Both the position numbers and the translations under genes were made by a program. Positions 54,013 through 63,225 of a stretch of 64,000 bases of DNA are shown here, one piece after another (position 1 is the first letter of the stretch; every line of letters starts with the position of its first letter). The notes below the pieces were generated by a model, which was given only the letters and a program-made list of their open reading frames with translations, did not search any database and was not told the DNA's origin. Source of the DNA: CBFHMJ01 sp965656875 (GTDB taxonomy: Bacteria > Pseudomonadota > Gammaproteobacteria > Enterobacterales > Alteromonadaceae); NCBI GenBank assembly GCA_965656875.1, contig CBFHMJ010000039.1, forward strand, positions 1 through 64,000, given 5' to 3'.

Positions 54013-54292
54013 ATAACAATTTGGTTTTTAGCGACTCTTTCATTCACTGTTCGATTGATCTGGCACATTAATTTTCAGCCTCCGATAACGCCCGCATACA
54101 GAATTTGCTATCTAAGCTCTCGTCTTTATTAAAATTTTGTCGAATAATAGCCAGGCAATGTTCAGATGCCTTTCATCGCGAAAAGGCCGTAGAAGAAAAT
54201 TCACCTCTACACGAAGTACTGACAATCAGAGACGTCACCGTTTTACGCTGTTTCGATGACAAACATTAATAAAAACAACAGGTAATAGAAAT
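54013..54292. other. Intergenic region upstream of the SRPBCC gene
   Basis: No gene, RNA or repeat is evident. It should contain the promoter of the SRPBCC-SDR-TIGR03899 run. Confidence 0.4.
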
Positions 54293-54811
54293 ATGACTAC
54301 CGCATTGAAATACGTTCTCGCCATTACCGGCATTATCTTGATCATCGGTTTCATCCTGCCACAGGAATACGCCCTGGAAAGGAAAATATCGATAAACGCT
54401 TCACCCGCCGATATTCATGTATTCGTTGGTGACCTTGAAAAGTGGCCAGCATGGACCCCCTGGCAAAAAACTGATCCTACTATCAAAACAACAATGGGAG
54501 AGAAACACACCGGGAAAGGAGCATCACAATCCTGGCATGGAGAAAGTGGTTCGGGTGAGCTGACTTTTACTCACAGCTCACCCGAAAAAGGCATTAGCTA
54601 TGACATGGTTTTTGATGGTGAATTCCCAGCGTCCAGTGACATGGTGTATCAGGTTAATGGTCCTACAACGACTGTTATCTGGAAAATGAACGGTGAAAAT
54701 ACCTGGCCAGTTGTTGGTGGCTATATGTCACTGATGATGGACTCGATGGTCGGTCCCATGTTTGATGATGGTCTTTCTAACTTGAAAAAAGTCGTAGAAA
54801 GCAAAAATTAA
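54293..54811 (+). CDS. SRPBCC family protein with N-terminal membrane anchor
   Basis: The 172-aa product has one hydrophobic segment at the N-terminus (YVLAITGIILIIGFIL) followed by a START/polyketide-cyclase-like SRPBCC domain (VFVGDLEKWPAWTPW, then SSPEKGISYDMVFDGEF). Such domains bind hydrophobic ligands, often lipids. It is the first gene of a run with a short-chain dehydrogenase and a TIGR03899 protein, with 25 bp to the next. Ligand unknown. Confidence 0.82.
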   Translation: MTTALKYVLAITGIILIIGFILPQEYALERKISINASPADIHVFVGDLEKWPAWTPWQKTDPTIKTTMGEKHTGKGASQSWHGESGSGELTFTHSSPEKGISYDMVFDGEFPASSDMVYQVNGPTTTVIWKMNGENTWPVVGGYMSLMMDSMVGPMFDDGLSNLKKVVESKN

Positions 54812-54836
54812 TTTAAAAGGTAAGAAGTAAGACACC

Positions 54837-55637
54837 ATGAATTTCGATAATAAAGTCATTATTGTTACGGGTGCATCTGAGGGTATCGGCAGAGCTGTCT
54901 GCCACGCCCTTTCAGCATGGTCCGTAAAGCTTGTTATTGCTGCGCGCAATAAAGAGCGCCTTTTATCACTACAACAAGAACTTTCCTCAACAAAAGCGGA
55001 TGTGTTGCCGATAACCACTGATGTGACAGACCAACAACAATGTACTGCATTGATTGATCAGACAATTGCTCACTTTGGTCAACTGGATATTTTAATCAAC
55101 AATGCTGGTATGACGATGTGGTCGTCATTTGAAGAGTTAGAAGATTTGAACGTTTTCCAACGTTTATATGACATTAACGTAATGAGTTGTGTTTATTGCA
55201 CAAAAGCTGCAATTCCTCATTTAAAGAAAACAAAAGGTCATATTGTTGGAGTTTCAAGTGTAGCAGGGCTTACCGGGGTACCAACACGCACGGCTTATTC
55301 CGCCAGCAAGCATGCAATGATAGGTTTTTTTGATGCTTTACGTATTGAATTGCAGGATGATGACATCAGTATTTCCGTAATTTGTCCGGACTTTGTTGTT
55401 TCTGAAATTCATAAAAGAGCCATTGGAAAAGATGGCGGTGCGCTGGGCAACAGTCCAATGAAAGAAAGCAAAATCATGTCTACAGAAACCTGCGCAACCC
55501 TGATGCTGGAAGCAATAGCTAAAAAACAACGCCTTGCTGTATTAAGTAATCGTGGTAAAGCGGGACGCTGGCTGAAATTAATCTGGCCTTCTTTAATCGA
55601 TAAATTAGCTAAAAAGGCAATATCTCAGAAGCATTAA
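54837..55637 (+). CDS. Short-chain dehydrogenase/reductase
   Basis: A 266-aa SDR with cofactor motif TGASEGIGRAV, NNAG (residue 84 region) and the catalytic Ser in VSSVAGLTG and YSASKHAM as YxxxK. The C-terminal third is basic. An NAD(P)-dependent oxidoreductase of unknown substrate; proximity to an SRPBCC gene hints at lipid metabolism. AAGGT and AAGT-rich sequence precedes the ATG. Confidence 0.9.
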   Translation: MNFDNKVIIVTGASEGIGRAVCHALSAWSVKLVIAARNKERLLSLQQELSSTKADVLPITTDVTDQQQCTALIDQTIAHFGQLDILINNAGMTMWSSFEELEDLNVFQRLYDINVMSCVYCTKAAIPHLKKTKGHIVGVSSVAGLTGVPTRTAYSASKHAMIGFFDALRIELQDDDISISVICPDFVVSEIHKRAIGKDGGALGNSPMKESKIMSTETCATLMLEAIAKKQRLAVLSNRGKAGRWLKLIWPSLIDKLAKKAISQKH

Positions 55638-55662
55638 GCGGTAATTGATTGTAAGTTAGACT

Positions 55663-56592
55663 ATGGCAAAAATTTCAGATAACAGCGGCGAGAATAAGCT
55701 ACTTAAACTGTTTAATCGAAATCTGGGTAGTGATTTCAAAAAAGCCGAAAAAAGTAAAAAAGCAGAAACGGACATCGAGCCGCAAGCCGTCTTGTCTCGT
55801 TCATCAGCGCACGCCAAATATAACTCGCTGGCCGACAAAGCAGGTGTTAACCAACAACCCATCTATAGTGCAGCCGGACTTAGCATCAACCAACGTGCGC
55901 AACGTCGCAAACAAATAGCCGAAGCCCGTAAGCAACAAAACATTGAAAACATCATGGCTCTGGCGTTGGATTATTGTTCAGAGAGTGCTGCAACTGGTGA
56001 TGTTGACCCTGACTGGTTCAATCGCTTCATCCTGCTGGCCGAAGATATCAGCTCACCGGCTATGCAGGAATTATGGGGAAAAATTCTTGCCGGAGAAATC
56101 ACTCGTCCCGGTACATTTTCCTACAAAAGCCTGAATACGCTGAAAGAGATGACAAATAAAGAAGCCATCGCCTTCCAGCATGCCTGCAATCTTTCCTGCA
56201 TTAATAAAGTGGATGGTAGTAACCTGATTATTTACGGTTATTACAAACAACCTAAATTCTTCGAAGTCTTTAAATCGAATGCCACATCCTCCGTAAATTT
56301 GAGTAAATTTAGCCTACCTTATCCTGAAATTCTGACGTTAATGGATATCGAGCTGATATACCGGAGTGAGATCGAATCCGGCGAACTGGATAAAGGTGAT
56401 TCGATTGAATACAGTTATGTTGGCAAGCCATTCAAGCTTACTGCCAAACGAGGTGGGATCGCGCTCAACTACTTTAAACTCACACAGACAGGCAATGAGT
56501 TAGCAAAATTATTACGAATAGCAGGAAACGAAAACTACATACAAGAAATTAAAAGTCTTTTACAGCAAGATTTTACGCTGGAAGATAGCTAA
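55663..56592 (+). CDS. TIGR03899 family protein
   Basis: A 309-aa soluble protein recalled as TIGR03899, of limited gammaproteobacterial distribution and unknown function. The motif SINQRAQRRKQIAEARKQQN (about residue 75) and the segment AMQELWGKILAGEITRPGTF fit it, the latter resembling DUF2806. Third gene of the run with 25-bp spacing to the dehydrogenase; it converges with an exported methyltransferase gene. Confidence 0.75.
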   Translation: MAKISDNSGENKLLKLFNRNLGSDFKKAEKSKKAETDIEPQAVLSRSSAHAKYNSLADKAGVNQQPIYSAAGLSINQRAQRRKQIAEARKQQNIENIMALALDYCSESAATGDVDPDWFNRFILLAEDISSPAMQELWGKILAGEITRPGTFSYKSLNTLKEMTNKEAIAFQHACNLSCINKVDGSNLIIYGYYKQPKFFEVFKSNATSSVNLSKFSLPYPEILTLMDIELIYRSEIESGELDKGDSIEYSYVGKPFKLTAKRGGIALNYFKLTQTGNELAKLLRIAGNENYIQEIKSLLQQDFTLEDS

Positions 56593-56599
56593 ATCAGGC

Positions 56600-56625
56600 T
56601 GCAAACATTCTGCGAGAAGTTTGCA
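56600..56625. terminator. Hairpin between convergent TIGR03899 and methyltransferase genes
   Basis: TGCAAAC (56600-56606) pairs with GTTTGCA (56619-56625) around a 12-nt loop. No clear U run. Confidence 0.4.
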
Positions 56626-56683
56626 ACCCATCAATGAGAACTTGAAATAATTTTCTGTACTGAAACTATCCTGCCACTTATGA

Positions 56684-57451
56684 CTATTTTTCAGGCTTAA
56701 CGAACCTGAATGCAAATCGGTCTTGATGTCCCTTAAAATCCCCCCAGGGTTTTGTATGATCATCTTTACTGTTTCTCAGCACATCAGATGTCTCTTCCAG
56801 GACAAATCCAGCTTTTTCCAGTTCTTTAATAACAAAGTTTTCATCAATGCGATGTAATGATTCCGTATATTTAAGCCCAGAATCTGGTTTTGCCGCGTTA
56901 TCTAACACAATAATATGACCACCAGGCTTTAGCGCATCAAACATGGCCTGCATCACTGATTTATCCATTTCATTATTCAACCAGATATCATGAATAATGA
57001 AGAAAATAACAATGGCGTCCAGCTTCTCATCAGCAACATTGTTTTCCTTGAGTACTGTCTTCATCTCAAGCAAAGAATGATCTCGTAATTTAACAACATT
57101 CGGTAGACGATTATTCGCAATTCGCTGCTCATTGTATAACCGGTGGACATAGATATTTCCATTATCACCCACCACCCGCGAAATCAATTCTGTGGTGTAG
57201 CCACCACCAGCACCCAGCTCAAGGACTTTATCGGCTGGTTGTAAATGGGTAAACGGTAATATCTTTGTTGATTTTCTCATGTCATCGTATTTAACATCCG
57301 ATGCCAAACGGTCCGGAGCCGACAATGCCCGTTGATAAACAGAGTCACCGGCATGCAAAGAAACTGACCAAACAAATGTAACCAGCATTAGCGCTGTGCG
57401 AATGAAGTGAGATCGTAGGAGGGTAAAGAATTGGTGGGCCTTAACGTTCAT
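56684..57451 (-). CDS. Exported SAM-dependent methyltransferase-like protein (second copy)
   Basis: The 255-aa product has a signal peptide (HFIRTALMLVTFVWSVSLHAG) and a class I methyltransferase core: VLELGAGGGYTTELISR is motif I and LKPGGHIIVLDNAA the later strand. It shares the layout of the 22752-23636 protein (exported, VVEIWPGGGWYTE motif) and the ending RFAFRFVKP/MTLRFIKP. The ribosome-binding site GGGAT precedes the ATG. SAM is not known to be available in the periplasm, so activity is doubtful or the topology is unusual. Substrate unknown. Confidence 0.78.
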   Translation of the reverse strand: MNVKAHQFFTLLRSHFIRTALMLVTFVWSVSLHAGDSVYQRALSAPDRLASDVKYDDMRKSTKILPFTHLQPADKVLELGAGGGYTTELISRVVGDNGNIYVHRLYNEQRIANNRLPNVVKLRDHSLLEMKTVLKENNVADEKLDAIVIFFIIHDIWLNNEMDKSVMQAMFDALKPGGHIIVLDNAAKPDSGLKYTESLHRIDENFVIKELEKAGFVLEETSDVLRNSKDDHTKPWGDFKGHQDRFAFRFVKPEK

Positions 57452-57590
57452 AATACATCCCTTATACTAGCAGTAGCAGATTTATATAATTTATTTAATT
57501 ATCATCATCTTACTGTTAATTACTGCATCACACCAGACTCATGACAGATAATAACTGTCTACGGACATTCCATTGTCCGTAAATATGATC

Positions 57591-58571
57591 CTAGCCTTGT
57601 TTCAATAATTCATTAAGGTCTATCAAAGCAGCGTTTGCTCGAGAAATATAGTTAGCCATTACTAGTGAATGATTCGCCAGAACACCAAAGCCACTACCAT
57701 TCAAAATAATTGGACTCCAAACCGTGTCTTGCGTCGATTCAAGCTCGCGAATAATTTGCTTCAAACTGACAGTGGCATTCTTTTTTGCCAAAGCCGGAGC
57801 AAAATCAACTTCTATCGCCTTCAAAAAGTGAATCAATGCCCAACATGCGCCGCGAGACTCATAAAACACATCATCTATTTTCCACCAGCTGGTCTGAATT
57901 AAATCTTGCTTCGGCGCTACCGTAGACTGTGTAGCTAACGCATCTCCGGCTAAGTCGGTATTAATCCGCTCCTGCCCGACACTGGCACTTAATCGTTGAC
58001 TCAAACTACCTAAACGTTTTTCAACTTCTTTCAACCATTCAGACAAGTTATCAGCCCGGGCATAAAACTGCGCATCCGGATTTCCGCCATTCGCCAGAGC
58101 ACTACGATAAATTTTCAGTGCCTCAATACCTTTCGAATATTCTGACTCGGCACTGGGCCACATCCAGGCACGACTATCAATATTGAACTGAGGTTGAGCA
58201 ATCTTTAATTGAGCATTTTCAAGAGATTGTGACTGAGAGCGACTGAAATCTTTTCTCATGATTAGCGCCATATCTCTGATCATCTCCAGCGCACCAAATT
58301 CCCAGGCGGGAATATTATCCATGAACGCCGATGGCGGTGTTACATCATTTGACAGGTAACCACCGGGTTTGCTCAGCAATGTTTCCGTAGTTTCTATTAA
58401 CACCGTGGTAGTCGCATATCCTGTTACTGGTTTCTCATTTAATTTAAATGACTTCTCTGCGACCAATTGTTCAACATTAAATGTGTCAGGTTCACTTCCC
58501 CAATACAGGCTTAGTCCCCACAAAGAAACGGCGACGGCAGCAAAACCACCTGTTATCCAGTTTGTATTCAT
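57591..58571 (-). CDS. DUF2333 family protein
   Basis: A 326-aa protein with an N-terminal hydrophobic segment (GGFAAVAVSLWGLSLYWG) followed by a soluble, probably periplasmic, helical domain; KPGGYLSNDVTPPSAFMDNI and ENAQLKIAQPQFN match the DUF2333 family. Function unknown. The ribosome-binding site GAGG precedes the ATG. It lies 11 bp after the PCu(A)C gene on the same strand, so it is probably cotranscribed with it. Confidence 0.82.
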   Translation of the reverse strand: MNTNWITGGFAAVAVSLWGLSLYWGSEPDTFNVEQLVAEKSFKLNEKPVTGYATTTVLIETTETLLSKPGGYLSNDVTPPSAFMDNIPAWEFGALEMIRDMALIMRKDFSRSQSQSLENAQLKIAQPQFNIDSRAWMWPSAESEYSKGIEALKIYRSALANGGNPDAQFYARADNLSEWLKEVEKRLGSLSQRLSASVGQERINTDLAGDALATQSTVAPKQDLIQTSWWKIDDVFYESRGACWALIHFLKAIEVDFAPALAKKNATVSLKQIIRELESTQDTVWSPIILNGSGFGVLANHSLVMANYISRANAALIDLNELLKQG

Positions 58572-58582
58572 ATAAGCCTCTT

Positions 58583-59044
58583 TTAGTGATGTGAGTGGCT
58601 GTGGTGAGATTCATCCATCAAGGAATAAACCTGTGCTTTTATATTCACTGGTTTGCGATGTTTAAATCGTAATGTAACCACGACTTCATTATCTCTTTTC
58701 AGTTTTAATTTGGAGGGTTTAAACATCATCAGATGATAGCCCGAAGGTTCAAACGTGACCGTTTCACCAACAGGAATAGCAACTTCATCAACTCGACGCA
58801 TTTTCATCATGTCATCACTGTAAGTATGCTGATGCAGCTGAACATCTTCGGCACAATCACAGGATGCCCCTGTCAGTGTGATGAGTTGAGTTGAATCGTT
58901 TGTTATTGAAAAATATCCCGCTGTCGTTTTCGCCATAGGCAAAAGTTCGCGCACTTGCATGTTATTCACCGTTACATCATTGGCAAATGCCATCGCGGAA
59001 CACATCATGAGAAAGAAAGTTAATCTTGAACGTTTTAGAAACAT
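58583..59044 (-). CDS. PCu(A)C-type copper chaperone
   Basis: The 153-aa product has a signal peptide (cleavage after AMAFA) and the copper-binding pattern HQHTYSDDMMKM...HLMMF, typical of periplasmic chaperones delivering Cu(I) to the CuA site of cytochrome oxidase. A CDCAE pair lies before it, and the C-terminus is a His/Ser tail HHSHSHH, which may buffer copper. Probably in an operon with DUF2333. No oxidase gene is in the window. Confidence 0.85.
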   Translation of the reverse strand: MFLKRSRLTFFLMMCSAMAFANDVTVNNMQVRELLPMAKTTAGYFSITNDSTQLITLTGASCDCAEDVQLHQHTYSDDMMKMRRVDEVAIPVGETVTFEPSGYHLMMFKPSKLKLKRDNEVVVTLRFKHRKPVNIKAQVYSLMDESHHSHSHH

Positions 59045-59145
59045 TGTTATGTATTTGGTTCAGATAGAAAAACAAGAATAGTAGCTCATTCTACCTGAAC
59101 CTACATTGATTTGCGGCAAATCGATTCAATCACTATAACCAAAGG

Positions 59146-59463
59146 TTATGCCCGGCTAGTTGACGAACCGCTGATAAGCCAAATCAAACCTACCAGTAAC
59201 AACACAGGCCATAACACTGACAAGCCCGCCATAAATACAGCGCCAATCACACATAACACCGTAAACGCTATAAATCCTGCAATACCCAGAGCCAGACAAA
59301 TTAAAAAGCAGATCACCAAAAATGTAATAATTGCAGTGCCCATAAAACCCTCCAGAATGTCACCACTCATTGAAAATTCAAAAAACGGCCATTGCTCAGC
59401 CATACTTACAAACAAATAACTAAAGAGCGCGACCAGTAAAACAAACTTGATGAAATCCTTCAT
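59146..59463 (-). CDS. Small membrane protein of the psp run
   Basis: A 105-aa protein with three to four hydrophobic segments (FIKFVLLVALFSYLFV, MGTAIITFLVICFLICLAL, FIAFTVLCVIGAVFMAGL, PVLLLVGLIWLI). I do not recognise a family; it lies directly downstream of pspC. Start ATG 59463 has GGAGG 5 nt upstream, identical in form to the pspC site. Possibly an inner-membrane partner of PspC. Confidence 0.7.
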   Translation of the reverse strand: MKDFIKFVLLVALFSYLFVSMAEQWPFFEFSMSGDILEGFMGTAIITFLVICFLICLALGIAGFIAFTVLCVIGAVFMAGLSVLWPVLLLVGLIWLISGSSTSRA

Positions 59464-59497
59464 AAAATCCTCCGGCGAGGGGGGATTCCCCCGCAAA

Positions 59498-59698
59498 TTA
59501 ATAACGCGTTGGCATAATCAAAACAGCAACAAAATAGGCTACCAACATAGGTCCTGGCATCATGAAAAAACCTAGCACTGCCAGCATTCTGATGAACCAC
59601 CGGTCTACACCAACATGACGCGCAATACCGGCGCACACACCAAATAACTTCTTGTTCAGGTTGTCTTTTGCAAGACTTTCTACCGTTTGATGTCTCAT
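59498..59698 (-). CDS. pspC: PspC domain protein
   Basis: A 66-aa protein with the PspC signature NKKLFGVCAGIARHVGVDRW and a membrane helix pair (AVLGFFMMPGPMLVAYFVAV). PspC is an inner-membrane regulator that relieves PspA inhibition of the phage shock response. ATG 59698 has GGAGG 5 nt upstream. It follows pspA by 30 bp. Confidence 0.92.
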   Translation of the reverse strand: MRHQTVESLAKDNLNKKLFGVCAGIARHVGVDRWFIRMLAVLGFFMMPGPMLVAYFVAVLIMPTRY

Positions 59699-59728
59699 AA
59701 CAGCCTCCAAACTTTTCAAGATTTAATG

Positions 59729-60388
59729 TTAAGCACTCAATTTAGCTTTCAGCGCATTCAGCTCATTGTCGATTTTCTCATTGTGCTCAAGTTGCCAGAA
59801 CTCTTGCTCCAGAGAAGGTGAAGATGTCATGTCATACGACTCAACTTCCGCTTCGATATTGTCAAGACGACGCTCATATGCTTCAAAGCGATGCATCATT
59901 TCTTCGACATTGTTGCTGACCAGTTGCTCACGGACTTTTAATCGTTGTTGAGATGACTGTTGACGAACCATCATTGATTTTTGACGCTGTTTAGCATCAG
60001 CCAGTTTTGCCTGTAACGTCGCGATATCAGCCTGAAATGAAGAAAGTACTCGCTCAACTTCAGCTAACTCTTTATTGACCTGCTCTGACTCTTCGGAAAG
60101 CTTTTGCTTCTCAATCAATGCAGAGCGTGCCAGATCGTCACGATCTTTTTGAATAGCCAGTTCTGCTTTGTTTTGCCAGTCGTTAGCCGCTGATTCCAAA
60201 TTTGTTTGCTTACGGACCAATGCTTTTTTCTCTGAAAGAATGCGAGCCAAATCACTTCTTGCATCGACTAACGTACTTTCCATTTCTTCAATTAATAAAC
60301 GGATGATTTTTTCAGGGTCTTCCGCTTTATCCAGCATTGCATTGATGTTCGAATTTACGATGTCTGTGAATCTTGTGAACATTCCCAT
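59729..60388 (-). CDS. pspA: Phage shock protein A
   Basis: PspA coats damaged inner membrane and, in enteric bacteria, inhibits the sigma-54 activator PspF. The 219-aa product is one long coiled coil starting MGMFTRFTDIVNSNINAMLD, an amphipathic N-terminal helix as in IM30/PspA. pspB and pspF are not present here; pspC and a small membrane protein follow. A partially conserved sigma-54 element lies 65 bp upstream. Confidence 0.94.
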   Translation of the reverse strand: MGMFTRFTDIVNSNINAMLDKAEDPEKIIRLLIEEMESTLVDARSDLARILSEKKALVRKQTNLESAANDWQNKAELAIQKDRDDLARSALIEKQKLSEESEQVNKELAEVERVLSSFQADIATLQAKLADAKQRQKSMMVRQQSSQQRLKVREQLVSNNVEEMMHRFEAYERRLDNIEAEVESYDMTSSPSLEQEFWQLEHNEKIDNELNALKAKLSA

Positions 60389-60452
60389 GTGACTTCCCCT
60401 TTTCTATTCAATGAAATTTTAATTTTGCTTATCAGCATGATGAACTTTCATT

Positions 60453-60469
60453 ATCAAGGGTTATGCCAC
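60453..60469 (-). promoter_or_regulatory. Possible sigma-54 promoter of pspA
   Basis: The minus strand has TGGCAT-AACCC-TTGAT at the spacing of the -24/-12 elements (TGGCAC-N5-TTGCW). The -24 part is good; the -12 shows GA in place of GC, so it is uncertain. Confidence 0.4.
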
Positions 60470-60528
60470 ACTCAAAAATTATTTATATCTACATGTTTTT
60501 ATTAAAAAATTATTTTCAAGACGAAAAA

Positions 60529-60558
60529 AAAGCCATAACAACAAGTTGCTATGGCTTT
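60529..60558 (-). terminator. Terminator of the gpx-MarR pair
   Basis: AAAGCCAT (60529-60536) pairs with ATGGCTTT (60551-60558), with extra pairs inside; the minus-strand transcript continues with a run of T residues (60524-60531). Confidence 0.85.
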
Positions 60559-60693
60559 CTCAAATTTGGTGATATTTACTAAATTTTTGTTGATTTAACC
60601 AGGCTTAAACTCTGTGATCAAGCACCATTTAATCATTAGAATTTACCGATCTTTTCAGGTGAAACTTTGTTCGGCTTCAATAGCCTTCAAAGG

Positions 60694-61158
60694 TCAGGAG
60701 ATCCTTAGAATACCCATTAAATCATCAAGCAATGTACGTAACTGAAGAAACTTTTGCCTGTCTTCATCATTGTCCAATAAACACATTAACTGCTTAGGAA
60801 CCTGCGCTGCCTGTTGCTTTAACGCCAGACCTTCCGCAGTTAAAGAAATATGCATTTCGCGGCCATCACGCAAACTGGGTGACTTTTTTACCAGCCCACG
60901 ATTCAACAACCGTCTGAATAGTGGCGTCATCGTGCCGCTATCCAGTTGCAAACGATCACCCAAATCCCTGAGTGTTTTATTATCAGCCTGCCCCTCTGAT
61001 TCCCATTGCCACAAAGCCAACATAATCAAATACTGGGGATAAGTTAATTCCAGTTTATCTAACAACGGCCTGTAAACACGCGTCACAGCCCGGGAAGACG
61101 CATAAAGCCTGAAACATAACTGGTTATCCAGGCTCAAAAGTTCATCAATGTCTGACAT
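60694..61158 (-). CDS. MarR-family regulator, OhrR-like
   Basis: The 154-aa winged-helix protein has the OhrR-type N-terminus LDNQLCFRLYASSRAVTRVY with the reactive peroxide-sensing Cys15, and the DNA-binding helix SGTMTPLFRRLLNRGLV. OhrR represses organic peroxide genes until its Cys is oxidised. Its ATG overlaps the gpx stop as TAATG, so the two are translationally coupled, and Gpx would be its likely regulatory target. No ohr gene is in view. Confidence 0.85.
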   Translation of the reverse strand: MSDIDELLSLDNQLCFRLYASSRAVTRVYRPLLDKLELTYPQYLIMLALWQWESEGQADNKTLRDLGDRLQLDSGTMTPLFRRLLNRGLVKKSPSLRDGREMHISLTAEGLALKQQAAQVPKQLMCLLDNDEDRQKFLQLRTLLDDLMGILRIS

Positions 61159-61649
61159 TAAGATTTAGCCAATAGTTGTTTTATATCCTGAGCAAAACTC
61201 TTTGGATCTTTATTAGGTGCATATCGTCTGACAACCTGACCACTTTGATCAACTAAAAATTTAGTAAAATTCCATTTTACAGCCTTACTACCTAGCAGAC
61301 CCGGCGCTTTTTCTTTCAAATAATCAAACAACGGTAAGGCTTCTGCACCATTTACATCAACTTTGGCGAACATCGGAAACCCGACACCATAATTTAATGT
61401 GCAAAACTCACTAATCGCGCTTTCATTCTCTTTTTCCTGGTTAGCAAACTGATTACAAGGAAAACCCAGAATTTCCAGACCACTGTCTTTTAATTCGCTA
61501 TACAGTGTCTGTAGCGATTCATACTGAGGCGTAAAGCCACACTTACTTGCTGTATTGACAATCAATAACACTTTACCTTTAAACTGCTCCATCGATACTT
61601 CTTCACCAAGAATATTGGTGCATTTAAAGTCATAAACTGAATCAGCCAT
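61158..61649 (-). CDS. Glutathione peroxidase family protein
   Basis: A 163-aa peroxidase of the Gpx/BsaA type with active-site Cys in TASKCGFTPQY near residue 37, the FPCNQFANQE segment and the Trp/Gln partners in KWNFTKFLVD. Most bacterial members use thioredoxin rather than glutathione. AGGTG precedes the ATG. First gene of the pair with the OhrR-like regulator. Confidence 0.92.
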   Translation of the reverse strand: MADSVYDFKCTNILGEEVSMEQFKGKVLLIVNTASKCGFTPQYESLQTLYSELKDSGLEILGFPCNQFANQEKENESAISEFCTLNYGVGFPMFAKVDVNGAEALPLFDYLKEKAPGLLGSKAVKWNFTKFLVDQSGQVVRRYAPNKDPKSFAQDIKQLLAKS

Positions 61650-61923
61650 TCTTCACCTCAGTTAAAAATCCAAAATCAAACTTTTCTCAAATCAGTACAT
61701 AGGTTACCGATTATCTGACAGGATTCTATGAGAAATATAACTTGCACACAAGCTATTAATAGTGCCCTACATCTGAATATTGAATAATTACTGGACATTA
61801 GTGAGATTATTTTTAAGAATCCGTTAACATTTTGCAGCCGCATCCAATATTGTGGGAACACTTTTCACAATCATTTGATAACGATAAGAAGCGTGAAAAT
61901 CGCCAGTCAGCAACAGGTATGAT

Positions 61924-63225
61924 ATGGACTCTTTTAATGAAAAACTGAATCGTTCAATTAGTCAGATTGGATTTGCGGCACTCGCCATCAATGGGCTTAT
62001 TGGTGCCGGTATTTTTGCTTTGCCCGCAGCAGCCGCTGAAGCCAGCGGCCACTTCAGCCCCTGGATGTTCGTGATTTGTGGGCTACTCATGTCACCCATC
62101 ATTCTTAGTTTCGCACAGCTATCCAGCTACTTTCGAGGAACCGGCGGTCCTATCGTCTATGCTCATGAAGCATTCGGACCAGCCACAGCTTTTCAAACAG
62201 GATGGCTACTCTATATCGGGCGAGTAACCGCTTTAGCAGCTAACAGTAACGCTCTGGTATTTTATCTTGCCACATTATGGCCTGTATTCAATGATGACAT
62301 TATACGTTCTGTAACGATTACCTTAATTATCTTGCTACTTTCAGCTTCAAACCTGTTTGGTATCCGCTCAGCAATAGAAACCGTAAAAACCATTACCCTG
62401 CTGAAGTTGTTACCGCTACTCTTATTCACTGCTATGGGCATTAATTACCTTGATGCTGATCAGTTATTCTCAACAACCGACGCCCAACCTGACACCTTCA
62501 GCGCATCATTGTTGCTCCTTGTTTATGCGTTTATCGGGTTTGAAGGCGCTTCTATTCCAGCAGGAGAAGCACGCAAGCCGCAACGTGATATTCCACGCGC
62601 TTTAATACAGACATTACTGTTTACGACCGTACTCTATTTCTTAATCCAAAGTATCAGTATGGCAGTTCTGGAAAACCCGGCAGCCAGTGATGTGCCTCTG
62701 GCCGATGCGGCAGAAGTGATGTTTGGAGGGCCTGGTGCGGTCATTATGGTGGTTGCGGCAATAGTATCAATTTCAGGAAATCTGGCTGCAATCATGCTGG
62801 CAGCACCAAGAATGACGTATGCACTATCCATTGAAAAAAGCCTGCCAGCCTGGTTTGGCAATGTTGAAAACAGCAGTAAGGTGCCAAGAAACTCAATTTA
62901 CTTCATCACCGTTCTTTCACTGGTGCTGGCACTAACAGGTTCATTTGTCTGGTTAGCCATCATCAGCTCATTAGCCAGATTAATTGGCTACGGTATCTGT
63001 ATTGCAGCTATTCCAGTTATCGATAAAAAAGCAGTAAGAGACGATCATGCAATCAGATTACCCGGCGGTCTACTCATTCCTTTCATAGCATTTGGTGTTT
63101 GCTGTTGGCTGGCAAGTCAGGCAAATCTCGATAGTTGGTTATTGACGGGAGGCTTTATTATCCTCGGAACTATCTTTTATTTTATTGCCAGAACCCGTAA
63201 TCGCTCACTTAAGAGTGACCCGTAA
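61924..63225 (+). CDS. APC superfamily amino acid permease
   Basis: A 433-aa protein with about 12 membrane segments and the N-terminal motif GLIGAGIFALPAAAAE of amino acid/polyamine permeases. The YAFIGFEGASIPAGEARKPQ segment matches helix 6 of the family. Substrate unknown. The end overlaps the convergent ZIP-like gene by 17 bp. AGGT precedes the ATG. Confidence 0.88.
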   Translation: MDSFNEKLNRSISQIGFAALAINGLIGAGIFALPAAAAEASGHFSPWMFVICGLLMSPIILSFAQLSSYFRGTGGPIVYAHEAFGPATAFQTGWLLYIGRVTALAANSNALVFYLATLWPVFNDDIIRSVTITLIILLLSASNLFGIRSAIETVKTITLLKLLPLLLFTAMGINYLDADQLFSTTDAQPDTFSASLLLLVYAFIGFEGASIPAGEARKPQRDIPRALIQTLLFTTVLYFLIQSISMAVLENPAASDVPLADAAEVMFGGPGAVIMVVAAIVSISGNLAAIMLAAPRMTYALSIEKSLPAWFGNVENSSKVPRNSIYFITVLSLVLALTGSFVWLAIISSLARLIGYGICIAAIPVIDKKAVRDDHAIRLPGGLLIPFIAFGVCCWLASQANLDSWLLTGGFIILGTIFYFIARTRNRSLKSDP

